A stretch of 64,000 nt of DNA from Yersinia alsatica (GTDB lineage: Bacteria; Pseudomonadota; Gammaproteobacteria; Enterobacterales; Enterobacteriaceae): positions 140,344 to 204,343 of the forward strand of contig NZ_CABHWW010000024.1 of assembly GCF_902170305.1 (NCBI RefSeq), in the 5' to 3' direction. The notes below the pieces were generated by a model that ran no database searches, was not told where the DNA came from, and saw nothing but the letters and a program-made list of their open reading frames with translations. Position 1 is the first letter of the stretch, and each line of letters starts with the position of its first letter. This document shows, one piece after another, positions 55,998 through 64,000 of this stretch. The position numbers and the translations under genes are program-made.

Positions 55998-56122
55998 ATA
56001 CCCAAAGTCATTGGCGTTGCAGGTAGGCAGCAAGTAAATGTATCCCGATGAGCATACTCAAGTATGTGATTCGGGTGCATGAACGCAGCTAACAACCCTG
56101 CAACGTCAAGGACGCAGGGTAT
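55998..56122. repeat. ERIC palindromic element, copy 2
   Basis: 125 bp from ATACCC to GGGTAT, with GATGAGCATACT and TATGTGATTCGGGTG in the core. It fills the space between the emr terminator and the yfiF stop codon, which it touches. Confidence 0.85.
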
Positions 56123-57213
56123 TATTGGGCGCTATTTTGACGCCACCATTCTGACAACAAAATCCCTGTCGCCACCGACACGTTCAGACTTTCAACTCGC
56201 CCGGTACCGCCGATAGACACACTCATATCACCCTGCTGCCAAGCACTGTCGGTCAGACCATCACTCTCTTGACCTAATACCAGCACCATTTTGGCTGGCA
56301 GTTCAGCTTTCGCCAGACTGACACCTTTATGGCTTGAAGTGGTGACGATGGTGTAACCCGCTTTACGGAAGGTATCCAACACAGAGAGGAAATCATCAGC
56401 ATTGATTGCCTTGATATGCTCTGCACCGCCTTCTGCTGTACGTACTGCAGCACCTGACTCCAGCATCGCCGGGTCTTGCAACAACACGCCGTTAATACCA
56501 AAGTGTGCACAGGTACGCATGATGCCACCCAGATTATGTGGGTTACCCACATCTTCCAGCGCCAATACACAATCTTTCGCCTGAGTCTGCTGCTGCAGAT
56601 AGGTTTCTGCATCCAAACCCTGACGTTTTTTAATCAGGAAACACACGCCACCGTGGTGCTCTGTGCCGGATGCTTTCGCCAGCTCATCTTCTTCAACCAC
56701 ATGGTAAGCCTTGCGGTTAGCCGCCATCCATTTCAGCGCTTCGCGGAAACGGGGAGTCACTGACTGCACAAACCAGGCGCGCACGATAGCATCAGGGCGG
56801 CTTTCAAACAGCGCTTTACAGGCATTCTCGCCATAAACACGCGTTTCTTCAGCCCGCTGACGGCGCAATTGTGCCGGATCCACATGGCTTTTACCGCTGA
56901 TACCGCCGTGATCAAACTCTGGCTCTTCAGATGGCGCACGAGACACGGTTTTCCACGGTGAATCGTAAGGGCCACTGCTGTCAGAACGAGCCGGACGGCT
57001 AGGACGATCGCGTTCATTACGGCCGGAATCGTTACGACGTGAGTCATTATTACGCGGTGAACTGCCTCGACCAGCATTATCACCCGGACGACCTTTACCT
57101 GCCGGACGTTGCTTGTTACTACGGTTATTGCTGTTACGGTCGTCGCTGCTTTCGTCACTGCGGACGTACATCACTTTAACTTTGCCGTTCTTGCCACTAA
57201 ATGAATCGTTCAT
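56122..57213 (-). CDS. yfiF: YfiF, SpoU/TrmH-family RNA methyltransferase homologue
   Basis: 363 aa from ATG 57213 ([19 protein letters not shown]), like E. coli YfiF (345 aa). An N-terminal low-complexity, Arg/Asn/Ser-rich tail (about residues 15-95) precedes a TrmH substrate-binding domain and a SPOUT domain: [20 protein letters not shown] (motif 1), [12 protein letters not shown] (motif 2) and [17 protein letters not shown] (motif 3). The RNA target is not established. Confidence 0.92.
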   Translation of the reverse strand: MNDSFSGKNGKVKVMYVRSDESSDDRNSNNRSNKQRPAGKGRPGDNAGRGSSPRNNDSRRNDSGRNERDRPSRPARSDSSGPYDSPWKTVSRAPSEEPEFDHGGISGKSHVDPAQLRRQRAEETRVYGENACKALFESRPDAIVRAWFVQSVTPRFREALKWMAANRKAYHVVEEDELAKASGTEHHGGVCFLIKKRQGLDAETYLQQQTQAKDCVLALEDVGNPHNLGGIMRTCAHFGINGVLLQDPAMLESGAAVRTAEGGAEHIKAINADDFLSVLDTFRKAGYTIVTTSSHKGVSLAKAELPAKMVLVLGQESDGLTDSAWQQGDMSVSIGGTGRVESLNVSVATGILLSEWWRQNSAQ

Positions 57214-57432
57214 TGTCTTCTCCACCAACGCGCAGGGCGCGAAGATTACCTGATGTCTGCTCGGTTAGCCATAAGCAAGCGCTAAAAGCTACCAACTATC
57301 GTATTCATCGAATAAACCTTTTTGGCACTGTCCTCATTTATACTCATAATAGATAACAACAACGAAACAATTCAGCTCACTTTGACTGTTTGGTTTCTCT
57401 TATCTAATGAGATACAAAATAAAGGCTAATTT

Positions 57433-57873
57433 ATGAATACGGTATGTACAGCTTGTATGGCGACTAATCGCCTGCCGGAAGAACGTATTGATGACGGCGC
57501 TAAATGTGGGCGCTGTGGCCACTCTTTATTTGATGGCGAAGTCATTAACGCCACCGCTGAAACGCTGGATAAACTGCTGCAAGATGACCTGCCCGTCGTC
57601 ATCGATTTCTGGGCGCCTTGGTGTGGCCCTTGCCGCAGCTTCGCCCCTATCTTTAGCGATGTTGCTGCTGAACGCGCAGGAAAAATCCGCTTCGTCAAAA
57701 TCAATACTGAAGCAGAACCGGCACTTAGCACCCGTTTCCGCATCCGCAGCATTCCCACCATTATGCTGTATCGTAACGGCAAAATGGTCGACATGCTTAG
57801 CGGGGCAGTACCAAAGGCACCTTTTGACCATTGGTTAGATGAGCAATTAGCCCTAGAACCAGCGGCCCGCTAA
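57433..57873 (+). CDS. trxC: Thioredoxin 2
   Basis: 146 aa (E. coli TrxC 139). N-terminal zinc finger with [11 protein letters not shown] and CGRCG (four cysteines), then a thioredoxin fold with the active site [11 protein letters not shown] (about residues 61-71). Cytosolic disulfide reductase, OxyR-linked in E. coli. ATG at 57433 with an AAAGG-type site. Confidence 0.95.
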   Translation: MNTVCTACMATNRLPEERIDDGAKCGRCGHSLFDGEVINATAETLDKLLQDDLPVVIDFWAPWCGPCRSFAPIFSDVAAERAGKIRFVKINTEAEPALSTRFRIRSIPTIMLYRNGKMVDMLSGAVPKAPFDHWLDEQLALEPAAR

Positions 57874-57930
57874 GCTAGTTTACTTCATTTATTGCTCATT
57901 TGGCGGTATTCCCCCGCCAAATTAGACTGT

Positions 57931-57965
57931 ACGCCCCGGCAGCTTGCTGTCTGGGGCGTTACTTT
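57931..57965 (+). terminator. Hairpin terminator after trxC
   Basis: ACGCCCC (57931-57937) pairs with GGGGCGT (57953-57959), with an inner CAGC/GCTG stem and tail TACTTTAT. A smaller TTTGGCGG/CCGCCAAA hairpin lies just before it. Confidence 0.55.
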
Positions 57966-58022
57966 ATCTATAATTCAGGCTATAGGTTCATTAGAATAAC
58001 GCTATTTCTTCAGGAGCCCGTC

Positions 58023-58772
58023 GTGACGGAGACATTGAGCAACGAGCAGCTATTGCCGGTAACTATAACGACAGAAAATGCGGTATTGCGCCTGCGTCGC
58101 CAGCGGCTAGCACTATCTACCCGCCCTTATCGCGCCCGAGGCTGTCGCGCTATTCGCTGCCAGGGCTGTCTGCTGACTGAGCGCTTTTGTTTGTGCGACA
58201 CCATCAAGCCTCAACCCGCCAGTAGCCGCTTTTGTCTGGTGATGTTCGACACCGAACCCCTCAAGCCCAGCAATACCGGCCGCCTAATTGCCGATATTTT
58301 GCCAGACACCCAAGCCTTTCTCTGGGCGCGAACTGAAATTGATCCTGAGTTATTAGCCGCGATTCGTGACCCTCAGCGCCAACCTTATGTGGTATTCCCG
58401 GAAAAATACGCTGCCCCTGAGCGGCAGGTTCTCAATCAATTACCTGTTAGCGATAAACCGCCATTATTCATTCTGCTGGACGGAACCTGGAATGAGGCCA
58501 AAAAAATGTTCCGCAAAAGCCCGTACCTTGCCGGTTTACCTGTACTGTCGCTGAATGTCAGTAATACCTCAGATTATTTACTGCGTGAATCACCACGTCC
58601 GGAACAACACTGTACTGTCGAGGTGGCCGCTGCCCTACTTCAGCAGGCGGGTGATATTCAAGCGGCTGATGGGTTAACCGCGCATTTCCACTATTTTCGC
58701 CAACAATATTTAGCCGGAAAACCTCATCATCCAGTGGGCCGAGTCACAGCAAGTATCGAAGATATCGCATAA
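58023..58772 (+). CDS. tapT: TapT (YfiP), tRNA-uridine aminocarboxypropyltransferase, DTW domain
   Basis: 249 aa from GTG 58023 with CAGGAG upstream; the open frame extends to 57900 but lacks family similarity there. The N-terminal zinc-like cysteines (CRAIRCQGCLLTERFCLC) and the DTW/DGTW motif LDGTWNEAKKM with SPYL following are family hallmarks. It adds the acp group to U47 of tRNAs using S-adenosylmethionine. Confidence 0.88.
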   Translation: MTETLSNEQLLPVTITTENAVLRLRRQRLALSTRPYRARGCRAIRCQGCLLTERFCLCDTIKPQPASSRFCLVMFDTEPLKPSNTGRLIADILPDTQAFLWARTEIDPELLAAIRDPQRQPYVVFPEKYAAPERQVLNQLPVSDKPPLFILLDGTWNEAKKMFRKSPYLAGLPVLSLNVSNTSDYLLRESPRPEQHCTVEVAAALLQQAGDIQAADGLTAHFHYFRQQYLAGKPHHPVGRVTASIEDIA

Positions 58773-58795
58773 AATTAGGCAAGCTGCCCTTAACT

Positions 58796-58922
58796 TATAC
58801 CCGATAGATTTCAGGGTGCAGGAAGGCGGCAAAGGAGAGAGCCCCGATAAGCTTACATCAGTAAGTAATTCGGGTAAGCGAGAGCAGCCAACACTTCTGC
58901 AACGTGAAAGATGACGGGGATA
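58796..58922. repeat. ERIC palindromic element, copy 3
   Basis: Exactly 127 bp from TATACCC to GGGGATA, with the cores GATAAGCTTACAT and CAGTAAGTAATTCGGGTAAG close to the ERIC consensus. It lies between tapT and patZ and supplies the sequence directly before the patZ start. Confidence 0.9.
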
Positions 58923-58925
58923 AAT

Positions 58926-61568
58926 ATGAGCCAACGTGGATTAGAAGCACTACTACGCCCGAAGTCTATCGCGGTTATCGGCGCTTCTGAAAAACCTGAG
59001 CGTGCTGGCTTCCTGATGATGCGTAATTTGCTTGATGGCGGGTTCAACGGCCCTATTTTGCCGGTAACGCCCACTCATAAAGCCGTTTGTGGCGTGCTGG
59101 CTTATGCGAATATTGCCAGCCTACCCATCACGCCGGACTTAGCCATCCTCTGCACTCATGACAGCCGCAATCTAACCCTACTGGAAGATTTGGGCACGTG
59201 TGGCTGCAAAGCGGTGATTGTTCTGTCGGCGGCAACCGAGCAATTCTCAGAGCTGAAAGCCTGTGCGCAACGCCATCATATGCGCCTGCTTGGCCCTAAC
59301 AGCTTGGGCTTGCTGGCTCCGTGGCAAGGGTTGAATGCCAGTTTCTCCCCGGTTCCAATCAAAAAAGGCCGGCTGGCGTTTATCTCCCAGTCTGCAGCCG
59401 TGGCAAATACCATTCTGGATTGGGCGCAACAGCGGGAAGTTGGCTTCTCTTATTTTATTGCGCTGGGTGACAGCCTGGATATTGATGTCGATGACTTACT
59501 CGACTTTTTAGCCCGAGACGGCAAAACCAGCGCCATCATGCTGTATATCGAACATATCAGCGATGCTCGCCGCTTCTTATCTGCCTCGCGTAGCGCCTCA
59601 CGCAACAAACCTATTCTGGTGGTTAAAAGCGGCCGCAGCCAGCGCGCCCAGCAGTTGCTGAATGGTCAGCAAGGGCTAGATGCCGCCTATGATGCTGCTA
59701 TTCAGCGCGCCGGCTTGCTGCGAGTTCAAGATACTCACGAGCTGTTCTCTGCGGTCGAAACACTCAGTCATATGCACCCATTGCGTGGCGAGCGGCTGTT
59801 GATTGTCAGTAATGGTGCTGCCCCAGCGGCGATGGCATTGGATGAACTGATTAGCCGTAATGGCAAGCTGGCAACCTTGTCGGACACGACTCAATCCGCG
59901 CTGAGTGCCGCACTGCCGCCTTTTGTTTCCTTACGTAACCCAATAGACCTACGGGATGATGCGACTGCTGAGCGCTACCTGGCGGCAGTTAAACCACTAT
60001 TGGACAGTACCGATTATGACGCGCTACTACTGATTCACTCGCCAAGCGCCGCAGCACCGGGCAGTAAAACGGCGGAATTACTGATTGCGGCTATCCGTCA
60101 GCATCCACGCGGCAAGCGCATCACGTTGCTGACGAACTGGTGCGGCGAGTATTCATCACAAGATGCTCGCCGTTTGTTTACCGAAGCCGGGATCCCGACC
60201 TACCGCACACCGGAAGGGGCGATTACCGCGTTTATGCACATGGTGGAATATCGTCGCAACCAAAAGCAACTGAAAGAGACTCCCGCACTGCCTGTTGGCC
60301 TCACGGCAAATACGGCCCATGTGCATCAGTTAATCCGTCAGGCGCTGGCAGAAGGAACAACCCAGCTCGATACCCATGAAGTGCAGCCGATTCTCGAAGC
60401 TTATGGCCTTCGTATGCTGCCGACCTGGATTGCCAGTGATAGTGTCGAAGCGGTACATATTGCAGAGCGCCTCGGTTATCCGGTCGCCATCAAATTGCGC
60501 TCGCCTGACATCCCGCACAAATCAGAAGTGCAGGGCGTGATGCTGTATCTGCGCACCGCGATTGAAGTACAGCGGGCTGCTGACGATATCCTAGATCGGG
60601 TCAAGCGGACTTATCCGCAAGCCCGCATTCACGGTTTATTGGTGCAAAGCATGGCAAACCGCGCTGGGGCACAGGAGCTGCGGATTGCTGTCGAGCAAGA
60701 TGCTATTTTTGGCCCGCTGATCATGCTGGGAGAGGGCGGCATAGAGTGGCACCATGAAACCCAAGCCGCCGTCGCATTGCCGCCATTGAATATGGCGCTG
60801 GCTCGCTACCTGATTATACAGGCCGTGAAAGGCGGGAAAATTCGCAGCCGCGGCTCACTCCAACCTTTGGATATCCCTGGGCTAAGTCACTTGTTGGTGC
60901 AGGTCTCCAATCTTATCCTTGATTGCCCTGAAATCTCGCGCTTAGATATTCACCCGGTGCTTGCTTCGGGCAGTGAGTTCACATTGCTGGATGTCTCGAT
61001 GCAACTGGCACCCGTCACTGGCGATCCGCAAGCTCGGCTGGCTATTCGCCCCTACCCTCACGAACTTGAGCAAGAAGTGCTGCTTAAAGATGGCTCGCAT
61101 TGTTTGTTCCGCCCAATCTTGCCGGAAGATGAACCGCTGCTGAAATTGTTTATTGATCAAGTGACTAAAGAAGATCTCTACTATCGCTACTTTAGTGAAA
61201 TCAATGAATTCAGCCACGATGATTTGGCGAATATGACGCAGATTGACTATGATCGGGAAATGGCATTTGTTGCTGTGCGCCAAAATGAAACAGGCTCGGA
61301 AATCATTGGTGTCACACGGGCGTTATCGGATCCTGACAATATTGACGCGGAATTTGCGGTATTGGTGCGCTCGGACCTTAAAGGGTTAGGATTAGGCCGA
61401 GAATTACTCGAAAAGATGATTCAATATACGCGCAGCCACGGGCTAACACGGCTTACTGCGGTCACCATGCCCAATAACCGCGGCATGATAGGTTTGGCAA
61501 AGAAACTCGGTTTTAGTATTGATGTACAGATGGAGGATGGAATCGTTAATTTGGAGCTGACACTTTGA
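58926..61568 (+). CDS. patZ: PatZ (YfiQ, Pka), protein lysine N-acetyltransferase
   Basis: 880 aa from ATG 58926 (MSQRGLEALLRPKSIAVIGA). An acyl-CoA synthetase-like (NDP-forming) part fills about residues 1-700 (CoA-binding, ligase and ATP-grasp subdomains with SPDIPHKSEVQGVM). A C-terminal GNAT domain covers about 725-880 (VLVRSDLKGLGLGRELL). It acetylates and so inactivates acetyl-CoA synthetase and other proteins. The ribosome site (GACGGGGAT) is the end of the ERIC element. Confidence 0.94.
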   Translation: MSQRGLEALLRPKSIAVIGASEKPERAGFLMMRNLLDGGFNGPILPVTPTHKAVCGVLAYANIASLPITPDLAILCTHDSRNLTLLEDLGTCGCKAVIVLSAATEQFSELKACAQRHHMRLLGPNSLGLLAPWQGLNASFSPVPIKKGRLAFISQSAAVANTILDWAQQREVGFSYFIALGDSLDIDVDDLLDFLARDGKTSAIMLYIEHISDARRFLSASRSASRNKPILVVKSGRSQRAQQLLNGQQGLDAAYDAAIQRAGLLRVQDTHELFSAVETLSHMHPLRGERLLIVSNGAAPAAMALDELISRNGKLATLSDTTQSALSAALPPFVSLRNPIDLRDDATAERYLAAVKPLLDSTDYDALLLIHSPSAAAPGSKTAELLIAAIRQHPRGKRITLLTNWCGEYSSQDARRLFTEAGIPTYRTPEGAITAFMHMVEYRRNQKQLKETPALPVGLTANTAHVHQLIRQALAEGTTQLDTHEVQPILEAYGLRMLPTWIASDSVEAVHIAERLGYPVAIKLRSPDIPHKSEVQGVMLYLRTAIEVQRAADDILDRVKRTYPQARIHGLLVQSMANRAGAQELRIAVEQDAIFGPLIMLGEGGIEWHHETQAAVALPPLNMALARYLIIQAVKGGKIRSRGSLQPLDIPGLSHLLVQVSNLILDCPEISRLDIHPVLASGSEFTLLDVSMQLAPVTGDPQARLAIRPYPHELEQEVLLKDGSHCLFRPILPEDEPLLKLFIDQVTKEDLYYRYFSEINEFSHDDLANMTQIDYDREMAFVAVRQNETGSEIIGVTRALSDPDNIDAEFAVLVRSDLKGLGLGRELLEKMIQYTRSHGLTRLTAVTMPNNRGMIGLAKKLGFSIDVQMEDGIVNLELTL

Positions 61569-61591
61569 TTTCAATTACATGAATCAAAGTG
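61561..61591. terminator. 10-bp hairpin at the patZ stop
   Basis: CACTTTGATT (61561-61570) and AATCAAAGTG (61582-61591) are perfect arms with an 11-nt loop. The patZ stop codon is inside the left arm. There is no T tract, so it may act in mRNA stability rather than factor-free termination. Confidence 0.45.
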
Positions 61592-61745
61592 ATATAGGCC
61601 ACATAGATTAGCGATTCGGTCTGCGGCAGGCAAAACTTGCGCACAATCCGGAAAAGTAGTGGTATTATCGCCCGACTCTATGGATTAGTGTTTTTTTGGA
61701 TATGGCGGTTTTGCCATCAAATAACAAGAGAAGAAGCGCACTGTG

Positions 61746-63101
61746 ATGTTGTCAAAATTCAAACGTAGCAAACATCAACAACACCTTGCACAACTGCCCA
61801 AACTCCCCCAGCCAGTTGATGATGTCCAAACGCTTTATTGCCCCAAGGTTTTCCGCTCAACACTGCTGGAATTAATAGGCCAGGCGACCAAACGTATTTA
61901 TCTGGTGGCGCTTTACCTTGAGCAGGATGATGCAGGCCGTGACGTGATGAACGCCCTCTATCAGGCAAAGCTTCTGAACCCTGAACTGGAAATTTGTGTG
62001 CTAGTCGACTGGCATCGTGCCCAGCGTGGCCGCATCGGAGCCGCAGCAGTCAACACCAATGCTGATTGGTATTGTGAGATGGCAAACAAGCATCCGGATG
62101 TCTGTGTTCCGATTTACGGTGTTCCGGTCAATACCCGTGAAGCCCTTGGTGTGTTGCATCTAAAAGGTTTTATTATTGATGACACCGTGATTTACAGTGG
62201 TGCCAGCATCAATGATGTCTATCTCCATCAAAATGATAAGTATCGTTATGATCGCTATCAATTGATCACGAATCCATCATTAGCCAATATTATGATTGAT
62301 TACGTGAAGCAGCGGGTACTCAGTGCAGGAGCGGTTCAGCGCCTTGATCGTACCGATCGGCCAACCAACCCTGAGATCAAAAACGAAACTCGGCAGTTTC
62401 GCTCATCATTGCGTGATATCGGTTATCAATTTCCAGCACAAGCTAGCAATGATGAATTGGCTGTTACCCCACTCGTTGGGTTAGGTAAAAAGAGCCAACT
62501 GAATAAAACTATTCATCATTTGATGGCTTCCGCTGATGAACGCCTCACGATTTGTACACCCTACTTTAATCTGCCCGCGCTGTTAGTGCGTAATATCATT
62601 TATCTACTGCGCGAAGGTAAACAGGTCGAGATTATTGTTGGCGACAAAACAGCAAATGACTTTTATATTCCCGAAGATCAGCCATTTAAGATTATCGGTG
62701 CATTGCCCTACTTATACGAAATCAACTTACGCCGCTTTCTCAGCCGCTTGCAGCGCTTTGTTGATAGTGGGCAACTTATTGTTCGCTTATGGAAAGATGG
62801 CGATAACACCTACCATCTGAAAGGAATGTGGGTCGATAATAACTGGCAATTGATCACCGGTAATAATCTTAATCCACGGGCATGGCGTCTGGATCTGGAA
62901 AATGCCATTTTGATCCACGACCCTAAACATGAGATGCATGAGCAGCGGGCAAAAGAGCTCGAGTGTATCCGCACCCATACTAAAGTGGTTTCACACTACC
63001 TTGAGCTGGAGAATATTCAGCAATATCCGGTCAAGGTACGCAAACTGATCCGTCGTCTACGTAGAATTCGTATCGACCGACTCATTAGCCGTATTCTGTA
63101 A
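61746..63101 (+). CDS. pssA: CDP-diacylglycerol--serine O-phosphatidyltransferase
   Basis: 451 aa, same as E. coli PssA, of the phospholipase D superfamily. Two HKD-type motifs are visible: HLKGFIIDDTVIYSGASIND (about residues 138-157) and HLKGMWVDNNWQLITGNNLN (about 357-376). It makes phosphatidylserine, the precursor of phosphatidylethanolamine, as a peripheral membrane protein. The start MLSKFKRSKHQQHL at ATG 61746 is the family N-terminus. Confidence 0.96.
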   Translation: MLSKFKRSKHQQHLAQLPKLPQPVDDVQTLYCPKVFRSTLLELIGQATKRIYLVALYLEQDDAGRDVMNALYQAKLLNPELEICVLVDWHRAQRGRIGAAAVNTNADWYCEMANKHPDVCVPIYGVPVNTREALGVLHLKGFIIDDTVIYSGASINDVYLHQNDKYRYDRYQLITNPSLANIMIDYVKQRVLSAGAVQRLDRTDRPTNPEIKNETRQFRSSLRDIGYQFPAQASNDELAVTPLVGLGKKSQLNKTIHHLMASADERLTICTPYFNLPALLVRNIIYLLREGKQVEIIVGDKTANDFYIPEDQPFKIIGALPYLYEINLRRFLSRLQRFVDSGQLIVRLWKDGDNTYHLKGMWVDNNWQLITGNNLNPRAWRLDLENAILIHDPKHEMHEQRAKELECIRTHTKVVSHYLELENIQQYPVKVRKLIRRLRRIRIDRLISRIL

Positions 63102-63115
63102 ATCTAAAATATAAA

Positions 63116-63140
63116 AACCCGGTTCTATGCCGGGTTTTTT
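63116..63140 (+). terminator. Rho-independent terminator of pssA
   Basis: AACCCGG (63116-63122) pairs with CCGGGTT (63130-63136), 7-nt loop, followed by T. It lies 15 bp past the stop. Confidence 0.88.
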
Positions 63141-63164
63141 GTCTCTAGCCAGAGGAGAGAGAGC

Positions 63165-63506
63165 ATGCGGTGCTCACCTTATCTTCGCCCTTTAATTATT
63201 GCCCCGCTCCTTTTTATCAGTACTGCATGTACCCATATGGCCAATGACAGTTGGACAGGGAAAGACAAAGCACAACATTTCTTTGCTTCTGCCGCTTTAG
63301 CCGCCGCAGGTACAGCTTATGGCGAGCATCAAAATTGGTCAGATGCGAAAAGTCGTAACTTTGGTTTACTGTTCTCGATAGGTATAGGTGCGGGTAAAGA
63401 GTTATATGATAGCCGGCAAGATGGTACGGGCTGGAGCTGGAAAGATTTTGCCTGGGATGTCGCCGGCGCAGTGACTGGTTATAGCCTCTATCAAGCGGTT
63501 AACTAA
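63165..63506 (+). CDS. yfiM: YfiM family lipoprotein
   Basis: 113 aa. The signal sequence ends in ISTAC (lipobox, Cys22). [24 protein letters not shown] and [21 protein letters not shown] match E. coli YfiM, and the gene also follows pssA in E. coli. GxDKxxHF resembles a VanZ-like or DUF2279 motif. Function unknown. The Shine-Dalgarno AGAGGAGAG is strong. Confidence 0.85.
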   Translation: MRCSPYLRPLIIAPLLFISTACTHMANDSWTGKDKAQHFFASAALAAAGTAYGEHQNWSDAKSRNFGLLFSIGIGAGKELYDSRQDGTGWSWKDFAWDVAGAVTGYSLYQAVN

Positions 63507-63573
63507 TGCAAAATCAGCTAAATAACTGCATATGCAATTCATCTTTCGTTAAGTTATCACCAAATTACAGACA

Positions 63574-63605
63574 TAAAAAAAGCCCTCTGCGCAGCAGAAG
63601 GCTTT
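63574..63605 (-). terminator. Distal terminator hairpin beyond the rRNA operon
   Basis: AAAGCC-c-TCTGC (63579-63590) pairs with GCAGA-a-GGCTTT (63594-63605); on the minus strand a run of seven T follows. On the plus strand it also lies about 70 bp past yfiM. Confidence 0.7.
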
Positions 63606-63631
63606 CTCTTGTATCCCAAATCCCACATAGC

Positions 63632-63658
63632 AAAAACCCCACGCTTTTGGCATGGGGT
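63632..63658 (-). terminator. Second terminator-like hairpin after the 5S-like remnant
   Basis: ACCCCA-c-GC (63636-63644) pairs with GC-a-TGGGGT (63650-63658), loop of 5, then TTTTT on the minus strand. Confidence 0.7.
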
Positions 63659-63886
63659 CTCGGCTTGATTTGATGTCTGGCAGTGTATGAATGGCTTTCC
63701 TGCCATTCGCCCTTCGGGCCGTTGCAAGCAACGTTAAAAATCGTTCCCGACGATTTTTTCCTACTGTATTCGTCTCATCTTCAGGATGAGCCTCACCCCG
63801 TTGGGGCCAGCGCAAGCGCTGTTCAAACTGCCTGCGCAGTTTGTCGCATGCATGCTCGAGCCGCACACCACATAAATGAGATAAAC

Positions 63887-63918
63887 AAAAAAGGCCACCC
63901 GCTAGGGTAGCCTTTTTT
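63887..63918 (-). terminator. Main terminator of the rRNA operon
   Basis: Minus-strand stem AAAAAAGGC-t-ACCC / GGGT-g-GCCTTTTTT with loop TAGC, starting 10 bp after the 5S 3' end. Strong T tail. Confidence 0.9.
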
Positions 63919-63927
63919 GTTTATTTG

Positions 63928-64000
63928 ATGCCTGGCAGTGTCCTACTCTCGCATGGGGAGACCCCACACTACCATCGGCGCTACGGCGTTTCACTTCTGA
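63928..64000 (-). rRNA. rrf: 5S ribosomal RNA, 3' part (gene cut by window end)
   Basis: The minus strand here reads the last 73 bases of enterobacterial 5S rRNA, including CAGAAGTGAAACGCCGTAG, GATGGTAGTGTGGGG and the 3' end CTGCCAGGCAT. The remaining 5' part and the 23S gene would lie beyond the window, so the rRNA operon is transcribed leftward. Confidence 0.95.

Larger units (their letters stand above)
63507..63886 (-). other. rRNA-operon-distal region with eight tandem hairpins and two terminators
   Basis: No convincing gene. Plus-strand coordinates of perfect hairpins: 63689-63708, 63709-63719, 63720-63733, 63736-63758, 63774-63790, 63796-63806, 63808-63821 and 63824-63843. Next to them (63668-63686) a 19-base stretch equals the 5S 3' end plus adjoining spacer (63923-63941) with one mismatch. 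Two terminator-like hairpins follow in the minus direction (63636-63658 and 63579-63605). Confidence 0.7.

Noticed and set aside
57900..58022. Upstream extension of tapT
   Set aside because: It crosses the trxC terminator and has no similarity to the family; GTG at 58023 has CAGGAG.
63549..63866. 105-residue minus-strand reading frame beyond the rRNA operon
   Set aside because: It runs through the hairpin train, the 5S-like remnant and two terminators, has no ribosome-binding site, and its open state is explained by structured RNA-like sequence. Not listed as a gene.

Overview
The window is chromosomal DNA of a Yersinia species, most likely from the Y. enterocolitica group. The evidence is enterobacterial housekeeping genes that closely resemble E. 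coli proteins (FrsA, Gpt, DinB, DdlA, FadE, GmhA, YfiF, TrxC, PssA), combined with features E. coli K-12 lacks: a Na+-translocating NADH:quinone reductase operon, a full methionine salvage locus, an hpx-type purine-nitrogen cluster and several 127-bp ERIC palindromes. The genus call is inference from gene content and protein similarity recalled from memory; no search was run.

Layout. 1-7.2 kb: frsA (cut by the window edge), gpt, pepD, dinB with a LexA box, a small operon for a PLP-dependent hydroxy-amino-acid ammonia-lyase with a RidA-like protein and a YheO/DauR-type regulator, and ddlA. 7.5-15.9 kb: a secreted GDPD-fold protein whose active site looks degraded, then nqrABCDEF-apbE-nqrM on the minus strand. 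16.3-21.2 kb: dpaA (yafK), yafJ, gmhA and fadE with a FadR-like operator. 21.2-30.7 kb: the main accessory locus, a two-partner secretion operon in the order TpsB transporter, 1894-residue adhesin, HMW1C-type cytoplasmic N-glucosyltransferase. 31.2-37.7 kb: methionine salvage, with mtnK divergent from mtnA and mtnBCD divergent from mtnE plus the omega-amidase yafV; MetJ-box-like sites lie in both divergent promoters. 37.8-48.1 kb: an hpx-type nitrogen-scavenging cluster (hpxK, hpxJ, an amino-acid-type ABC importer and an RpiR/MurR regulator on the minus strand; hpxW, X, Y, Z on the plus strand). 48.3-55.9 kb: ygaY-like MFS gene, ygaZ, ygaH, mprA (emrR), an outer-membrane efflux lipoprotein, emrA, emrB. 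56.1-63.5 kb: yfiF, trxC, tapT (yfiP), patZ (yfiQ), pssA, yfiM. The right edge holds the 3' end of an rRNA operon on the minus strand (5S) with its terminator and an unusual run of hairpins beyond it.

How the parts work together. The adhesin operon looks like a self-contained glycoprotein export system. The cytoplasmic transferase would glucosylate Asn in the many N-X-S/T sequons of the adhesin, the extended signal peptide would send it to the periplasm, the TpsB barrel would export it, and a C-terminal Cys pair could tether it at the surface. The hpx cluster would import a ureide or related compound and strip nitrogen from allantoate, ureidoglycine and oxamate-type intermediates. Three similar 16-bp dyads in its two promoters suggest one operator for the RpiR protein. 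The emr locus carries its own outer-membrane component between regulator and pump, so it could form a complete tripartite efflux system.

Least explained by standard annotation are the B-A-C glycosylated adhesin operon with its repeat-rich passenger, the eight-hairpin train after the rRNA operon, the shared RpiR operators, the degraded GDPD protein, and a 15-bp inverted repeat at 48.2 kb. No tRNA, CRISPR array, insertion sequence or phage gene was seen.
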